Assembly: GCA_035644395.1 (NCBI GenBank) | Contig: DASQOR010000074.1 | Span: 29,836 to 93,835 of the forward strand | Length of the DNA stretch: 64,000 nt | From: JBGPLJ01 sp035644395 | Lineage (GTDB): Bacteria > Pseudomonadota > Gammaproteobacteria > Steroidobacterales > Steroidobacteraceae | Direction: 5' to 3' | Shown here: positions 44,183 through 51,883 of the stretch, one piece after another | How positions within the stretch are numbered: position 1 is the stretch's first letter | How the letters are laid out: each line of letters starts with the position of its first letter | Translations under genes and position numbers: made by a program | Notes under the pieces: model-generated | What the model was told of the DNA's origin: nothing | Seen by the model: the letters and a program-made list of their open reading frames with translations, nothing else | Databases searched by the model: none

Positions 44183-45154
44183 TCATTCCGTGACCTGTTT
44201 GACGTTTTGCCGCGCCTGTCGCCGCAAGCGTGCCGCCAGCGCTATCACTTTCGATCGCAGGGCCGCGGGACTGGCAATTCTAAAGGCAAAGGGCAGCCGC
44301 GCGAGCTCGCGCGCGAACCAGTCGAGATCGTCCGCCTGTGCGCGAAATAGTACCTTGCCCGCCCGCCATTCGAGGAGTCCCGCGGCCGGAAAGAGCGCGC
44401 GCTGCGCGCTTGCGAGATCGGTCTCGAGCATGACCTCGATGGCGTGTGCGCGCGGCAGGGTTGCGATCGATGAGACGAGGGTTGCGAGCGGATTGAAGTC
44501 CGCGGGCCGCCGGAAGGTCGTGGCGAGCGGTTTGACCTTCTCGACGCGGTCGAGCCGGAAGGACCGAACGCCCCCGCGCAGATGGCACATGCCGACGACG
44601 TACCAGCGCCCGCCGCGGTACGCGAGGCCATAGGGATCGAGGCCACGTTCGGTGCGGCTGCCATCCGCCGCTCGATAGCTCAGGTTCACGCGGGTTTCGG
44701 CGCGCGCGGCTTCGCTCAGCGTGCCGAGCGCGACGCCGTCGTTCGCTGCCTTCGGCGCCGCGAGCTCGAGCATCACGGTTTCATCGATCGAACGCAGGTG
44801 CCGCTTCAAACCGCCCGGCATCACGCGCTCGAGCTTCGCCCTCGCGCTCACGACGGCGGCGGTCGTCTGGGAAAGGCCGAGGCCGCGCGCCGCGCGCAAG
44901 CCCACGGCGAGCGCCAGTGCTTCGTCGCCCGTGAACATCATCGGCGGGAGCTTGAAACCCGCGACCAGCAGGTAGGCGCCGTCGCGGCCTCGCTCCGTGG
45001 TGATCGGAATTCCGAGCTCTTCCAGCGCCGAGATGTAGCGGCGCACGGTGCGGCGGTCGACGCCGAGATGCCGGGCGATTTCCGTGCCGCTCACCCGGCC
45101 GCGCGACTGCAGCAGTTCGAGGATGGCGAGTACTCGGGTAGTCGGGCGGGGCAT
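44183..45154 (-). CDS. YafY-type transcriptional regulator (HTH + WYL domain)
   Basis: A protein of about 323 residues. The N-terminal winged helix (RVSGTEIARHLGVDRRTVRR) is of DeoR/HTH_11 type, and the central and C-terminal part is a WYL domain (GLDPYGLAYRGGRWYVVGMC, then VRSFRLDRVEKV). WYL proteins sense nucleic acids, nucleotides or other small ligands and regulate neighbouring genes. It is divergent from the NIPSNAP gene, with a 25-base palindrome between them. Start MPRPTTR at 45154 chosen; an ATG-equivalent further upstream would overlap the operator. Confidence 0.9.
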   Translation of the reverse strand: MPRPTTRVLAILELLQSRGRVSGTEIARHLGVDRRTVRRYISALEELGIPITTERGRDGAYLLVAGFKLPPMMFTGDEALALAVGLRAARGLGLSQTTAAVVSARAKLERVMPGGLKRHLRSIDETVMLELAAPKAANDGVALGTLSEAARAETRVNLSYRAADGSRTERGLDPYGLAYRGGRWYVVGMCHLRGGVRSFRLDRVEKVKPLATTFRRPADFNPLATLVSSIATLPRAHAIEVMLETDLASAQRALFPAAGLLEWRAGKVLFRAQADDLDWFARELARLPFAFRIASPAALRSKVIALAARLRRQARQNVKQVTE

Positions 45155-45172
45155 GATTCGAAGTCTAACCAT

Positions 45173-45197
45173 ATATAGGGCGGAATCCGCCCTATAT
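45173..45197. promoter_or_regulatory. 25-base palindromic operator between WYL regulator and NIPSNAP gene
   Basis: ATATAGGGCGGA and its exact complement flank a single central base. It is located 18 bases upstream of the regulator's ATG and 39 bases upstream of the divergent gene. The placement strongly suggests an operator through which the WYL protein controls both itself and its neighbour. Confidence 0.8.
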
Positions 45198-45236
45198 GGG
45201 CCGTAGGCTGCGTGCCTTCATTCGAGGAGTCCAATC

Positions 45237-46475
45237 ATGACCCCTGGCAGCTTGCCGGCCGATGGCCGCCGCGATTTCGACTTCTGGATGGGCCGCTGGA
45301 CGGTGCGCAATCGCCGGCTCAAGGAACGCCTCAAGGGCTGCACCGAGTGGGAGGAATTCGACGCCACCTGCATTGCCCAGCCTCTCCTCGACGGCATCGG
45401 CAACGAGGACGAGTTCCGCGGCGATTTCAAAGGCCCGTTCATCGGCATGTCGTTTCGCTTCTTCGACATTGCCCGCAAGCGCTGGTCCATCTACTGGGCC
45501 GACAACCGGCACGGCAGGCTGGAGCCGCCCGTACACGGAACATTCTCCAACAACGTGGGCCATTTCGAAGGCGACGATCAGTTCGAGGGCAAGCCGATCC
45601 GCGTGCGCTTCCTCTGGTCGCGCGTCGATACGCCGGCGCCGCGCTGGGAACAAGCGTTCTCGACCGACGGCGGCACGACCTGGGAGACGAACTGGATCAT
45701 GGACATGACGCGTGCGGATGCCGTTACCCGGGCGCCGACGTCGTCGGCACACACCGCGCACCTCGGAAACTATTCGGTCGTCGAGCTACGCCGCTACACG
45801 ATCAAGCCGGGCGAGCGCGCCCACTTCAGCCAATGCTTCGAGAACTACTTCCCGGAAGCGTTTCAGCAGCTGGGCGCGCTCGTCTTCGGCCAGTTCCTCG
45901 AACGAGGCAACGACTCGATGTTCACCTGGCTGCGCGGCTATCGCGACATGGACGCGCGCGCCACGGTGTGTGCATCGATGTACTACGGGCCGCTCTGGAA
46001 GGAGCATCGCCAGACGATGAACGCCCGGCTCATCGATTCGGACAACGTAATGCTCCTCAGGCCGATCAAGGGTTCGATACCCGTCCTGCCGGCGGTCGAC
46101 CCCGTCGCGGAGCCGCTTGGCGCACGCGGGGTAGTTGTCGCGCAGGTCTTCAGCGCGCAGGCGAATCGGGTCGATGAACTGGCTACCCGTGCCGCGCCCT
46201 TCTTCGAGCGCTACCAGGCCGCGGGCCTGCGCGAAGTCGCGATCCTGGCAACGCTCGGCGAGCCAAACAACTTTCCCCAGCACCCCGTGCGTGAAGACGG
46301 CCCATTCCTCGTGTGGCTCGGTCTCTTCGACGGCAATGCAGCGGTGAACGGTGTCATGGCAGCGATCGCCGAGGAGGCTTCCCGAGCCCTCGCGACTTCC
46401 GGTCTCCTGCGCGAGCCCGCGCAGCTCCTCGTGATGGATCCCGCGCCACGCTCGCGCCTGCGCTGGCTCGGCTAG
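45237..46475 (+). CDS. DUF1579-like plus NIPSNAP domain protein
   Basis: A 412-residue protein. Residues 1-165 resemble DUF1579-type lipocalin-like domains (DFDFWMGRWTVRNRRLKERL, AFSTDGGTTWETNWIMDMTR). Residues 180-290 carry a NIPSNAP/dimeric alpha-beta barrel (VVELRRYTIKPGERAHFSQC, FGQFLERGNDSMFTWLRGYR). A second alpha-beta half follows (VFSAQANRVDELATRAAPFF). No catalytic site is evident. It is the likely target of the adjacent WYL regulator. Confidence 0.8.
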   Translation: MTPGSLPADGRRDFDFWMGRWTVRNRRLKERLKGCTEWEEFDATCIAQPLLDGIGNEDEFRGDFKGPFIGMSFRFFDIARKRWSIYWADNRHGRLEPPVHGTFSNNVGHFEGDDQFEGKPIRVRFLWSRVDTPAPRWEQAFSTDGGTTWETNWIMDMTRADAVTRAPTSSAHTAHLGNYSVVELRRYTIKPGERAHFSQCFENYFPEAFQQLGALVFGQFLERGNDSMFTWLRGYRDMDARATVCASMYYGPLWKEHRQTMNARLIDSDNVMLLRPIKGSIPVLPAVDPVAEPLGARGVVVAQVFSAQANRVDELATRAAPFFERYQAAGLREVAILATLGEPNNFPQHPVREDGPFLVWLGLFDGNAAVNGVMAAIAEEASRALATSGLLREPAQLLVMDPAPRSRLRWLG

Positions 46476-46513
46476 GGTAGCCCTGCGCCGGTGCCGTGCC
46501 GTATCCTTCCGGC

Positions 46514-47056
46514 ATGACTGACTGGCACATTGCTGAAATACGCACGACTCCGAGTCTCGAGCTCTTCTCGGGCCTGGTCGAACTCCTGCAGGACGCCGTT
46601 GCGAGCGGCGCCTCCGTGGGCTTCCTTGCACCGCTTTCGACAAAGGACGCCCGCAACTACTGGGCGGAAGCGCTCGAGGAAGTCGGCCAGGGGGTACGCG
46701 TCATCCTGATCGCGACGGCGAATCACGACGTCGCCGGTTGCGTGCAGCTGCTGCTCGCCTCCACGCCGAACGCCCGGCACCGCGCCCAGGTGCAGAAGCT
46801 TCTCGTGCACCAGCGCGCACGCCGCCACGGTCTCGGCCGCAAGCTCCTCGATTCGATCGAGAAGATGGCGGTCGCGAAGGGCCGATCGCTGCTGGTCGCG
46901 GACACGCCGACGGGCGGCGGCGGCGAATTGCTGTATGCCTCCACGGGCTACACGAAAGTCGGCGCCGTTCCGCGGTACCTGCGGGGACCCGACGGGCATT
47001 TTCATCCGACGACGATCTTCTATCGCGAGCTCGGCGGTCGCGCGACCGAAATGTAG
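46514..47056 (+). CDS. GNAT family N-acetyltransferase
   Basis: A 180-residue protein with GNAT core motifs: VAGCVQLLLASTPNARHRAQ, VQKLLVHQRARRHGLGRKLL (motif A; RxxGxGxxL) and LLYASTGYTKVGAVPRYLRG at the end. It belongs to the group often annotated by analogy as acetyltransferase of small molecules or antibiotic-like substrates; the substrate cannot be told. The ATG at 46514 (MTDWHIAEIR) is chosen. YajQ begins immediately after the stop. Confidence 0.87.
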   Translation: MTDWHIAEIRTTPSLELFSGLVELLQDAVASGASVGFLAPLSTKDARNYWAEALEEVGQGVRVILIATANHDVAGCVQLLLASTPNARHRAQVQKLLVHQRARRHGLGRKLLDSIEKMAVAKGRSLLVADTPTGGGGELLYASTGYTKVGAVPRYLRGPDGHFHPTTIFYRELGGRATEM

Positions 47057-47539
47057 ATGCCCTCCTTCGACGTCGTCTCCGAGCTCAACATGCACGAGGT
47101 CGTGAACGCCGTGGACCAGGCGACACGCGAGCTCGAACAGCGCTACGACTTCAAGGGCACGGACTCGACCTTCGAACTGGTCGAATCGACCGTCACGCTC
47201 AAGGCGCCCGCTGACTTCCAGCTGAAGCAGATGCTCGAGATCCTGAAGCTGCGGGTCACGAAGCGCGGCATCGACATCGGCTGCATGGAGATCAAGGAGC
47301 CCGAGATCGCGCTCAATGCCGCCCGCCAGACCGTGATCCTGAAGCAGGGCATCGATTCGGACCTTGCCCGCAAGATCGTCAAGCTCGTCAAGGATTCGAA
47401 GCTCAAGGTGCAGGCCGCCATCCAGGGCGAGAAGGTCCGCATCACCGGCAAGAAACGCGACGACCTGCAGGATGCGATCGCGATGCTGCGCAGGGAAAAG
47501 CTCGGCCTGCCGCTGCAGTACGTGAACTTTCGTGACTGA
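47057..47539 (+). CDS. yajQ: YajQ family nucleotide-binding protein
   Basis: A 160-residue protein with the two ferredoxin-like halves of YajQ: MPSFDVVSELNMHEVVNAVD, YDFKGTDSTFELVES and KQGIDSDLARKIVKLVKDSK, VRITGKKRDDLQDAI. Family members bind nucleotides, and in Xanthomonas and Pseudomonas cyclic di-GMP, acting with transcription factors. Length is normal. It overlaps folD by eight bases. Confidence 0.94.
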   Translation: MPSFDVVSELNMHEVVNAVDQATRELEQRYDFKGTDSTFELVESTVTLKAPADFQLKQMLEILKLRVTKRGIDIGCMEIKEPEIALNAARQTVILKQGIDSDLARKIVKLVKDSKLKVQAAIQGEKVRITGKKRDDLQDAIAMLRREKLGLPLQYVNFRD

Positions 47540-48371
47540 GAAGGCGACGATCATCGACGGCGAAAGCGCCGCCGACGAGCTCATCGCGCGACTCTCCCAC
47601 GACGTCTCCGAATTCACCCGCTCAAGCGGCGTGACGCCGGGCCTTGCGCTCATCGCACTCGACGACGATCCGGTACAGCGTCTCTACGTGCGCAAGAAAG
47701 TCGTGCAGTGCGAGCGCGCGGGAATTCGCCCGGTCGCGCAGCCGCTGACCGCTGCCGCGACGACGCAGGTCGTTACGGATGCGATCCTGCGCTTGAACGC
47801 CGACCCTGCGGTGCATGGCATCTTCGTGCAGTGGCCGCTGCCGGAGCGTGTCGATCTCGCGGCCGTGTCCGCGGCGATCGCTCCCGCCAAGGACATCGAC
47901 GGCATGGCGGGAAGCAAATTTTCGCCCGCCGCGGCGCTTGCGAGTTTTCGCCTGCTCGAGCGCGCGACACCGGCGCTCGCGGGCCGCGCCGCCGTCATCG
48001 CATCGGACTCCATGGTATTTGCGAAGCCGATAGCTCGTATGTTGCTCGACGCGAAATGCACGGTCACACTGCTCACCCGCAACAACAACGAGCTTGCAGC
48101 CACGTGCCGGCGCGCCGACGTCCTGATCGTGGCACTCGGCGAGCCTGAGCGGATCCGCGGCGACTGGATCAAGCCGGGGGCGACGGTGATCGACGCGAGC
48201 GTCAACGCGATTGCGGGTAGTGATGGGAAGCCTCGTTACGTGGGCGATGTACGCTTCGATGAAGCCGTGCACGTGGCGCGAGCCATCACGCCGGTGCCCG
48301 GCGGCGTAGGCCCCATGACGATTGCGTGCCTGCTCGAGAACACGCTCGCGGCAGCGAAGCGACACCATTGA
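47532..48371 (+). CDS. folD: FolD-type methylenetetrahydrofolate dehydrogenase/cyclohydrolase (divergent)
   Basis: A 279-residue protein interconverting methylene-, methenyl- and formyl-tetrahydrofolate. The substrate lysine motif YVRKKVVQCERAGI near residue 52, FVQWPLPERVD near residue 97, PAKDIDGMAGSKF near residue 118 and the C-terminal TPVPGGVGPMTIACLLENT are present. The usual C-T-P-x-G-x-x-x-L-L segment is SPAAALASFRLL, and the NADP-binding G-R-S-x-x-V-G-x-P is ASDSMVFAKP without the arginine, so cofactor use or activity may differ. Start is GTG 47532. It lies directly upstream of fhs, matching one-carbon metabolism. Confidence 0.87.
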   Translation: MTEKATIIDGESAADELIARLSHDVSEFTRSSGVTPGLALIALDDDPVQRLYVRKKVVQCERAGIRPVAQPLTAAATTQVVTDAILRLNADPAVHGIFVQWPLPERVDLAAVSAAIAPAKDIDGMAGSKFSPAAALASFRLLERATPALAGRAAVIASDSMVFAKPIARMLLDAKCTVTLLTRNNNELAATCRRADVLIVALGEPERIRGDWIKPGATVIDASVNAIAGSDGKPRYVGDVRFDEAVHVARAITPVPGGVGPMTIACLLENTLAAAKRHH

Positions 48372-48386
48372 CCTGAGGGTTGAGCC

Positions 48387-50060
48387 ATGGTCGACAGCGA
48401 TATCGAAATTGCCCGCCGCTCGAAGATGAAGCCGATCGACGAGGTGGCCGCGAAGCTCGGCATCGCCCGCGAGCAGCTGCTGCACTACGGGCCCTACAAG
48501 GCGAAGCTCGCGATCGACTACGTGAAGAGCCTGGCGCCGCGCAATGATTCGAAGCTCATCCTCGTCACGGCCATCACGCCGACGCCCGCGGGCGAAGGCA
48601 AGACCACGACGACCGTCGGCCTGGGCGACGGCCTGAACCGCATCGGCAAGAAGGCGATCATCTGCCTGCGCGAGCCGAGCCTCGGTCCCTGCTTCGGCGT
48701 GAAGGGCGGCGCGGCCGGCGGCGGCTACTCCCAGGTCGTCCCGATGGAAGACATCAACCTGCACTTCACCGGTGATTTCCATGCGATCACGACGGCGAAC
48801 AACCTCCTCGCCGCGCTCGTCGACAACCACGTCTACTGGGGCAACGAGCTCAACATCGACGTGCGGCGCATCAGCTGGCGGCGGGTGATGGACATGAACG
48901 ATCGGGCGCTGCGCTCGACCGTCTCCTCGCTCGGCGGCGCAGGCAACGGCTTCCCGCGCGAGGACGGCTTCGACATCACGGTCGCTTCCGAAGTGATGGC
49001 GATCTTCTGCCTCTCGAGGGACCTGGACGACCTGACCGCGCGCCTCGGCAACATCATCGTCGCGCAGACGCGGGACAAGAAGCCGGTGCGCGCGAAGCAG
49101 CTGATCGCCGACGGCGCGATGACCGTGCTGCTCAAGGACGCGCTGATGCCGAATATCGTGCAGACGCTGGAAGGCAATCCCGCGTTCGTGCACGGCGGGC
49201 CGTTCGCGAACATCGCGCATGGCTGCAATTCGGTCATGGCGACGACCACGGCCCTGAAGCTCGGCGACTACGTCGTCACGGAGGCCGGGTTCGGCGCCGA
49301 TCTCGGCGCGGAGAAGTTCTTCGACATCAAGTGCCGCAAGGCGGGCCTTTCGCCCGCCGCCGCGGTTGTCGTCGCAACGGTGCGCGCGCTCAAGATGCAT
49401 GGCGGCGTCGCGAAGGACGACCTCGGCAAGGAGAATGTCGTCGCCCTCGCGAAAGGCTTCGCGAACCTTGCGCGCCACGTGGAGAACGTCGGCAAGTTCG
49501 GCGTACCGGTGGTCGTCGCCATCAACAAGTTCAACTCCGACACGTCCGCGGAGCACGATCTCATCCGCCAGAAGTGCGCGGAGCTCGGTGTCGAGGCGAT
49601 CGTCTGCAGCCACTGGGTCGAAGGCAGCAAGGGTACGGAGCAGCTTGCGCACGCCGTGGTGAAGCTCGCGAGCAACGGCAAGGCGAGGTTCCGCACGCTC
49701 TATCCCGACGAGATGCCGCTCTGGGACAAGGTGCGCACGATCGCGCAGTCGCTCTACGGCGCACAGGGCATCATCGCGGACCAGAAGGTGCGCGACCAGA
49801 TCAAGGACTACCAGAACTCAGGCTTCGGCCATTACCCGGTCTGCATCGCGAAGACGCAGTACAGCTTCTCGACGGATCCGTCGCTCAAGGGCGCGCCATC
49901 GAATCACGTCGTGCCGATCCGCGAAGTGCGGCTCGCGGGTGGTGCGGAATTCCTGGTCGTGGTGTGCGGCGAGATCATGACGATGCCGGGACTGCCGAAG
50001 GTGCCGTCGGCGCATCACATCAAGCTCAACGCCGATCACCAGATCGAGGGCCTCTTCTAA
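48387..50060 (+). CDS. fhs: Formate-tetrahydrofolate ligase
   Basis: A 557-residue ATP-dependent ligase producing 10-formyl-tetrahydrofolate from formate. Signature motifs: PTPAGEGKTTTTVGLGDGL near residue 70 (ATP loop), PSLGPCFGVKGGAAGGGYSQ near residue 98, the folate/formate region INLHFTGDFHAITTANNLL near residue 120 and FVHGGPFANIAHGCNS near residue 270. It follows folD by 15 bases, so the two form a formate-to-methylene-THF module. The stop lies two bases before a palindromic repeat. Confidence 0.97.
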   Translation: MVDSDIEIARRSKMKPIDEVAAKLGIAREQLLHYGPYKAKLAIDYVKSLAPRNDSKLILVTAITPTPAGEGKTTTTVGLGDGLNRIGKKAIICLREPSLGPCFGVKGGAAGGGYSQVVPMEDINLHFTGDFHAITTANNLLAALVDNHVYWGNELNIDVRRISWRRVMDMNDRALRSTVSSLGGAGNGFPREDGFDITVASEVMAIFCLSRDLDDLTARLGNIIVAQTRDKKPVRAKQLIADGAMTVLLKDALMPNIVQTLEGNPAFVHGGPFANIAHGCNSVMATTTALKLGDYVVTEAGFGADLGAEKFFDIKCRKAGLSPAAAVVVATVRALKMHGGVAKDDLGKENVVALAKGFANLARHVENVGKFGVPVVVAINKFNSDTSAEHDLIRQKCAELGVEAIVCSHWVEGSKGTEQLAHAVVKLASNGKARFRTLYPDEMPLWDKVRTIAQSLYGAQGIIADQKVRDQIKDYQNSGFGHYPVCIAKTQYSFSTDPSLKGAPSNHVVPIREVRLAGGAEFLVVVCGEIMTMPGLPKVPSAHHIKLNADHQIEGLF

Positions 50061-50062
50061 CG

Positions 50063-50179
50063 AAAAAGGGGACAGATTTATTTTAGAAAAAGGGGACAGA
50101 TTTATTTTCTCGAGTATCTGGGCGTCTGCGCCAGATATGAACGAAAATAAATCTGTCCCCTTTTTCTGTCCCCTTTTTC
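50063..50179. repeat. GGGGACAGATTTATTTT repeats, mirrored, between fhs and NUDIX gene
   Basis: Two direct copies of AAAAAGGGGACAGATTTATT on the left (from 50063 and about 50087) face one full and one partial complementary copy on the right (from about 50143 to 50179). The right end contributes part of the NUDIX stop codon. The mirrored copies would form a long hairpin between converging genes. The unit shares GGGGACA with the other types but has its own core. Confidence 0.92.
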
Positions 50180-50600
50180 AGAGTTTTAGTTTTTCACCGG
50201 CCCAATCCACGACCGGCCGAACTCGCGGCGACACCAAACCGAGTGCGCCGGGGTGATCGACCCAGCGGAACTCATGGTGCTCGGGCGCACCGATTTCCGG
50301 ATTCACCGGCAAGCTGACGTCTGCCCTGCGCGTGCGCGCGAGGTAGTAGCGGGCGATCTTGCCGCGGCTATAGGGCCCGGTCTCCGTGAAGGCTTCCCCC
50401 CAGGCAAAATCCAGGTCGTCGATCGTGGTTTCCTCGCGCACCTCGCGGATCGCGGCCGCGAGCGGCACTTCGCCCGGCTCGACAAGACCCTTCGGAAAAT
50501 CCCAGTGATCGAAGGCGCGCAGCAGCAGGAAGCGCGTGCCCTCATCGGTTTCGCGGATGACGACGGCGCCCGCGGAGAGGTGATGGTTGGATCGATGCAC
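50178..50600 (-). CDS. NUDIX hydrolase (diadenosine tetraphosphate hydrolase-like)
   Basis: A 140-residue protein with a full Nudix box, GLVEPGEVPLAAAIREVREE followed by TTI. It starts HHLSAGAVVIRETDEGTRFL and has WDFPKGLVEPGE, typical of the asymmetrical Ap4A hydrolase branch that cleaves dinucleoside polyphosphates. Substrate is an inference from that branch. It is transcribed toward fhs and its TGA stop lies in the repeat. Confidence 0.9.
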   Translation of the reverse strand: MHRSNHHLSAGAVVIRETDEGTRFLLLRAFDHWDFPKGLVEPGEVPLAAAIREVREETTIDDLDFAWGEAFTETGPYSRGKIARYYLARTRRADVSLPVNPEIGAPEHHEFRWVDHPGALGLVSPRVRPVVDWAGEKLKL

Positions 50601-50630
50601 GGCGAAAGTATATCGGTTTCCTTCGTTCGA

Positions 50631-51242
50631 TCAGGCGGCCGTTTCGAACTCCAGCACCCCGGCCACCGCGTGGATGACCGCGGCGATGCGCACGGCGCTC
50701 TGGATCGCTTCGCGCGAGACGCCGGCCTGGCGCAACTTCTTTTCATGCGAGGTGATACAGAGACCGCAACCGTTCACCGCCGAGACGGCGAGCGACAGCA
50801 GTTCGAAGTCATCGCGCCCGATGCCATGGCTCGCAATTACCTGCATGCGCAGGCGGGCCGGCATCGTCTGGTACTCCGCGTCCTCCACGAGATGGAGAAA
50901 GCGGTAGTAGACGTTGTTCATGCCCATGATCGCGGCGGCGGCCTTGGCCGCCTTGCGATGCACGTCATCGAGATGCCCGGCGGCGAGCAGCTCGATTTCG
51001 TGCGCGAGCGCGACGTTGCGAGCTGCGATGGCCGTCGCGAGTGCAACGGACCAGATCTGCGTGGCGCTGAGGCCGGTGGCGCCTTCCACCGTCAACACGC
51101 TCGCGAGATTGAGCTTCAGGTCGCGTGCGTAGTCGGGCAGGCGCTCGCGGAGGGCCTCAAGCCGGCCCTCACCCGAGCCCTCACCCCGGCCCTCTCCCGC
51201 AGGAGCGGGAGAGGGAGCAAGAGAGGTAGCGTGGCCCGTCAT
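50631..51242 (-). CDS. ahpD: AhpD-type alkylhydroperoxidase
   Basis: A 203-residue protein with the CxxC core of the carboxymuconolactone decarboxylase/AhpD fold: VNGCGLCITSHEKKLRQAG near residue 150, where both cysteines and the histidine form the redox site. ALHRKAAKAAAAIMGMNNVY lies before it. AhpD reduces oxidised AhpC, and the gene follows ahpC by one base. Residues 6-27 (SLAPSPAPAGEGRGEGSGEG) are not family-like and are encoded by a palindromic repeat, so the true N-terminus probably was RLEALRERLPDYARDL. RHKAA-like AhpD motif present as VHRKAAKAA. Confidence 0.88.
   Translation of the reverse strand: MTGHATSLAPSPAPAGEGRGEGSGEGRLEALRERLPDYARDLKLNLASVLTVEGATGLSATQIWSVALATAIAARNVALAHEIELLAAGHLDDVHRKAAKAAAAIMGMNNVYYRFLHLVEDAEYQTMPARLRMQVIASHGIGRDDFELLSLAVSAVNGCGLCITSHEKKLRQAGVSREAIQSAVRIAAVIHAVAGVLEFETAA
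51190..51215. repeat. CCCTCTCCCGC hairpin inside the ahpD 5' end
   Basis: A perfect 11-base inverted repeat (CCCTCTCCCGC at 51190-51200, GCGGGAGAGGG at 51205-51215) within repetitive CCCTCACCC-type sequence starting about 51164. This motif is a common intergenic repeat in high-GC proteobacteria; here it lies within the reading frame just after the ATG. Confidence 0.8.
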
Positions 51243-51243
51243 G

Positions 51244-51783
51244 TCAGGCCGCCTTCAGGGTGTCGTCACCCTTCTTCCAGTTGCACGGGCAGAGCTCGTC
51301 CGTCTGCAAGCCGTCGAGGACGCGCAGCACTTCATCCGGGTTCCGGCCGACGCTGAGGTCGGTGACGTAGACGAAGCGGATGACGCCCTGCGGATCGACG
51401 ATGAACGTCGCGCGCTGCGCAACGCCGGCTTCCGAGTCGAGGATGCCGAGCGAGGTCGAGAGCTCGCGCTTGAGGTCCGAGAGCATCGGGAACGGCAGAT
51501 TACGGAGCTCTTCCTTGTCCTTGCGCCACGCGAGGTGCACGAATTCGGAGTCGATGCTGACGCCGTAGACCTGCGCATCGCGCTCGCGGAACGCCTGGTC
51601 GAGCTTGCCGAAGGCCGCGATCTCCGTCGGGCAGACGAAGGTGAAGTCCTTCGGCCAGAAAAAGATGACCTGCCACTTGCCGGCGGCGGACTGGTTGTCG
51701 AAGGGCTTGAACGCCGTACCGATGTCGTTCGAGACGACACCGGTGAGCGAGAACTGGGGAAACTTTTGACCGATGCCGAGCAT
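51244..51783 (-). CDS. ahpC: Peroxiredoxin AhpC (2-Cys type)
   Basis: A 179-residue 2-Cys peroxiredoxin that reduces hydrogen peroxide and organic hydroperoxides. The peroxidatic Cys51 is in FTFVCPTEIAAFG and the resolving Cys165 in ELCPCNWKKG near the C-terminus; Arg in the SLGILDSEAGVAQRATFIVD region is conserved. An AhpD partner follows instead of AhpF. It is transcribed away from oxyR, with an OxyR site in between, so it should be induced by peroxide. Confidence 0.95.
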   Translation of the reverse strand: MLGIGQKFPQFSLTGVVSNDIGTAFKPFDNQSAAGKWQVIFFWPKDFTFVCPTEIAAFGKLDQAFRERDAQVYGVSIDSEFVHLAWRKDKEELRNLPFPMLSDLKRELSTSLGILDSEAGVAQRATFIVDPQGVIRFVYVTDLSVGRNPDEVLRVLDGLQTDELCPCNWKKGDDTLKAA

Positions 51784-51838
51784 GGGGTTCTCCTTCAGGT
51801 ATGGCGCGCATCCTGCACGCCTGGTCTTAAGTGATCCA

Positions 51839-51875
51839 ATGGATTGATCTTATCGATTCGATAGGTATCATCTAT
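51839..51875. promoter_or_regulatory. Putative OxyR binding site in the ahpC-oxyR gap
   Basis: The half-site ATAGGTATCATCTAT (51861-51875) matches the OxyR consensus ATAG-N7-CTAT with all fixed positions, including the inner T and A. A weaker half-site, ATGGATTGATCTTAT (51839-51853), precedes it at the expected 22-base period. It lies nine bases upstream of the oxyR start and about 56 bases upstream of ahpC, suitable for autoregulation of oxyR and activation of ahpC. Confidence 0.75.
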
Positions 51876-51883
51876 GGCCATCC

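Noticed and set aside
50063..50179. A small RNA gene between fhs and the NUDIX gene
   Set aside because: The hairpin potential is fully explained by mirrored repeat copies shared with other loci; no promoter-like sequence is evident.
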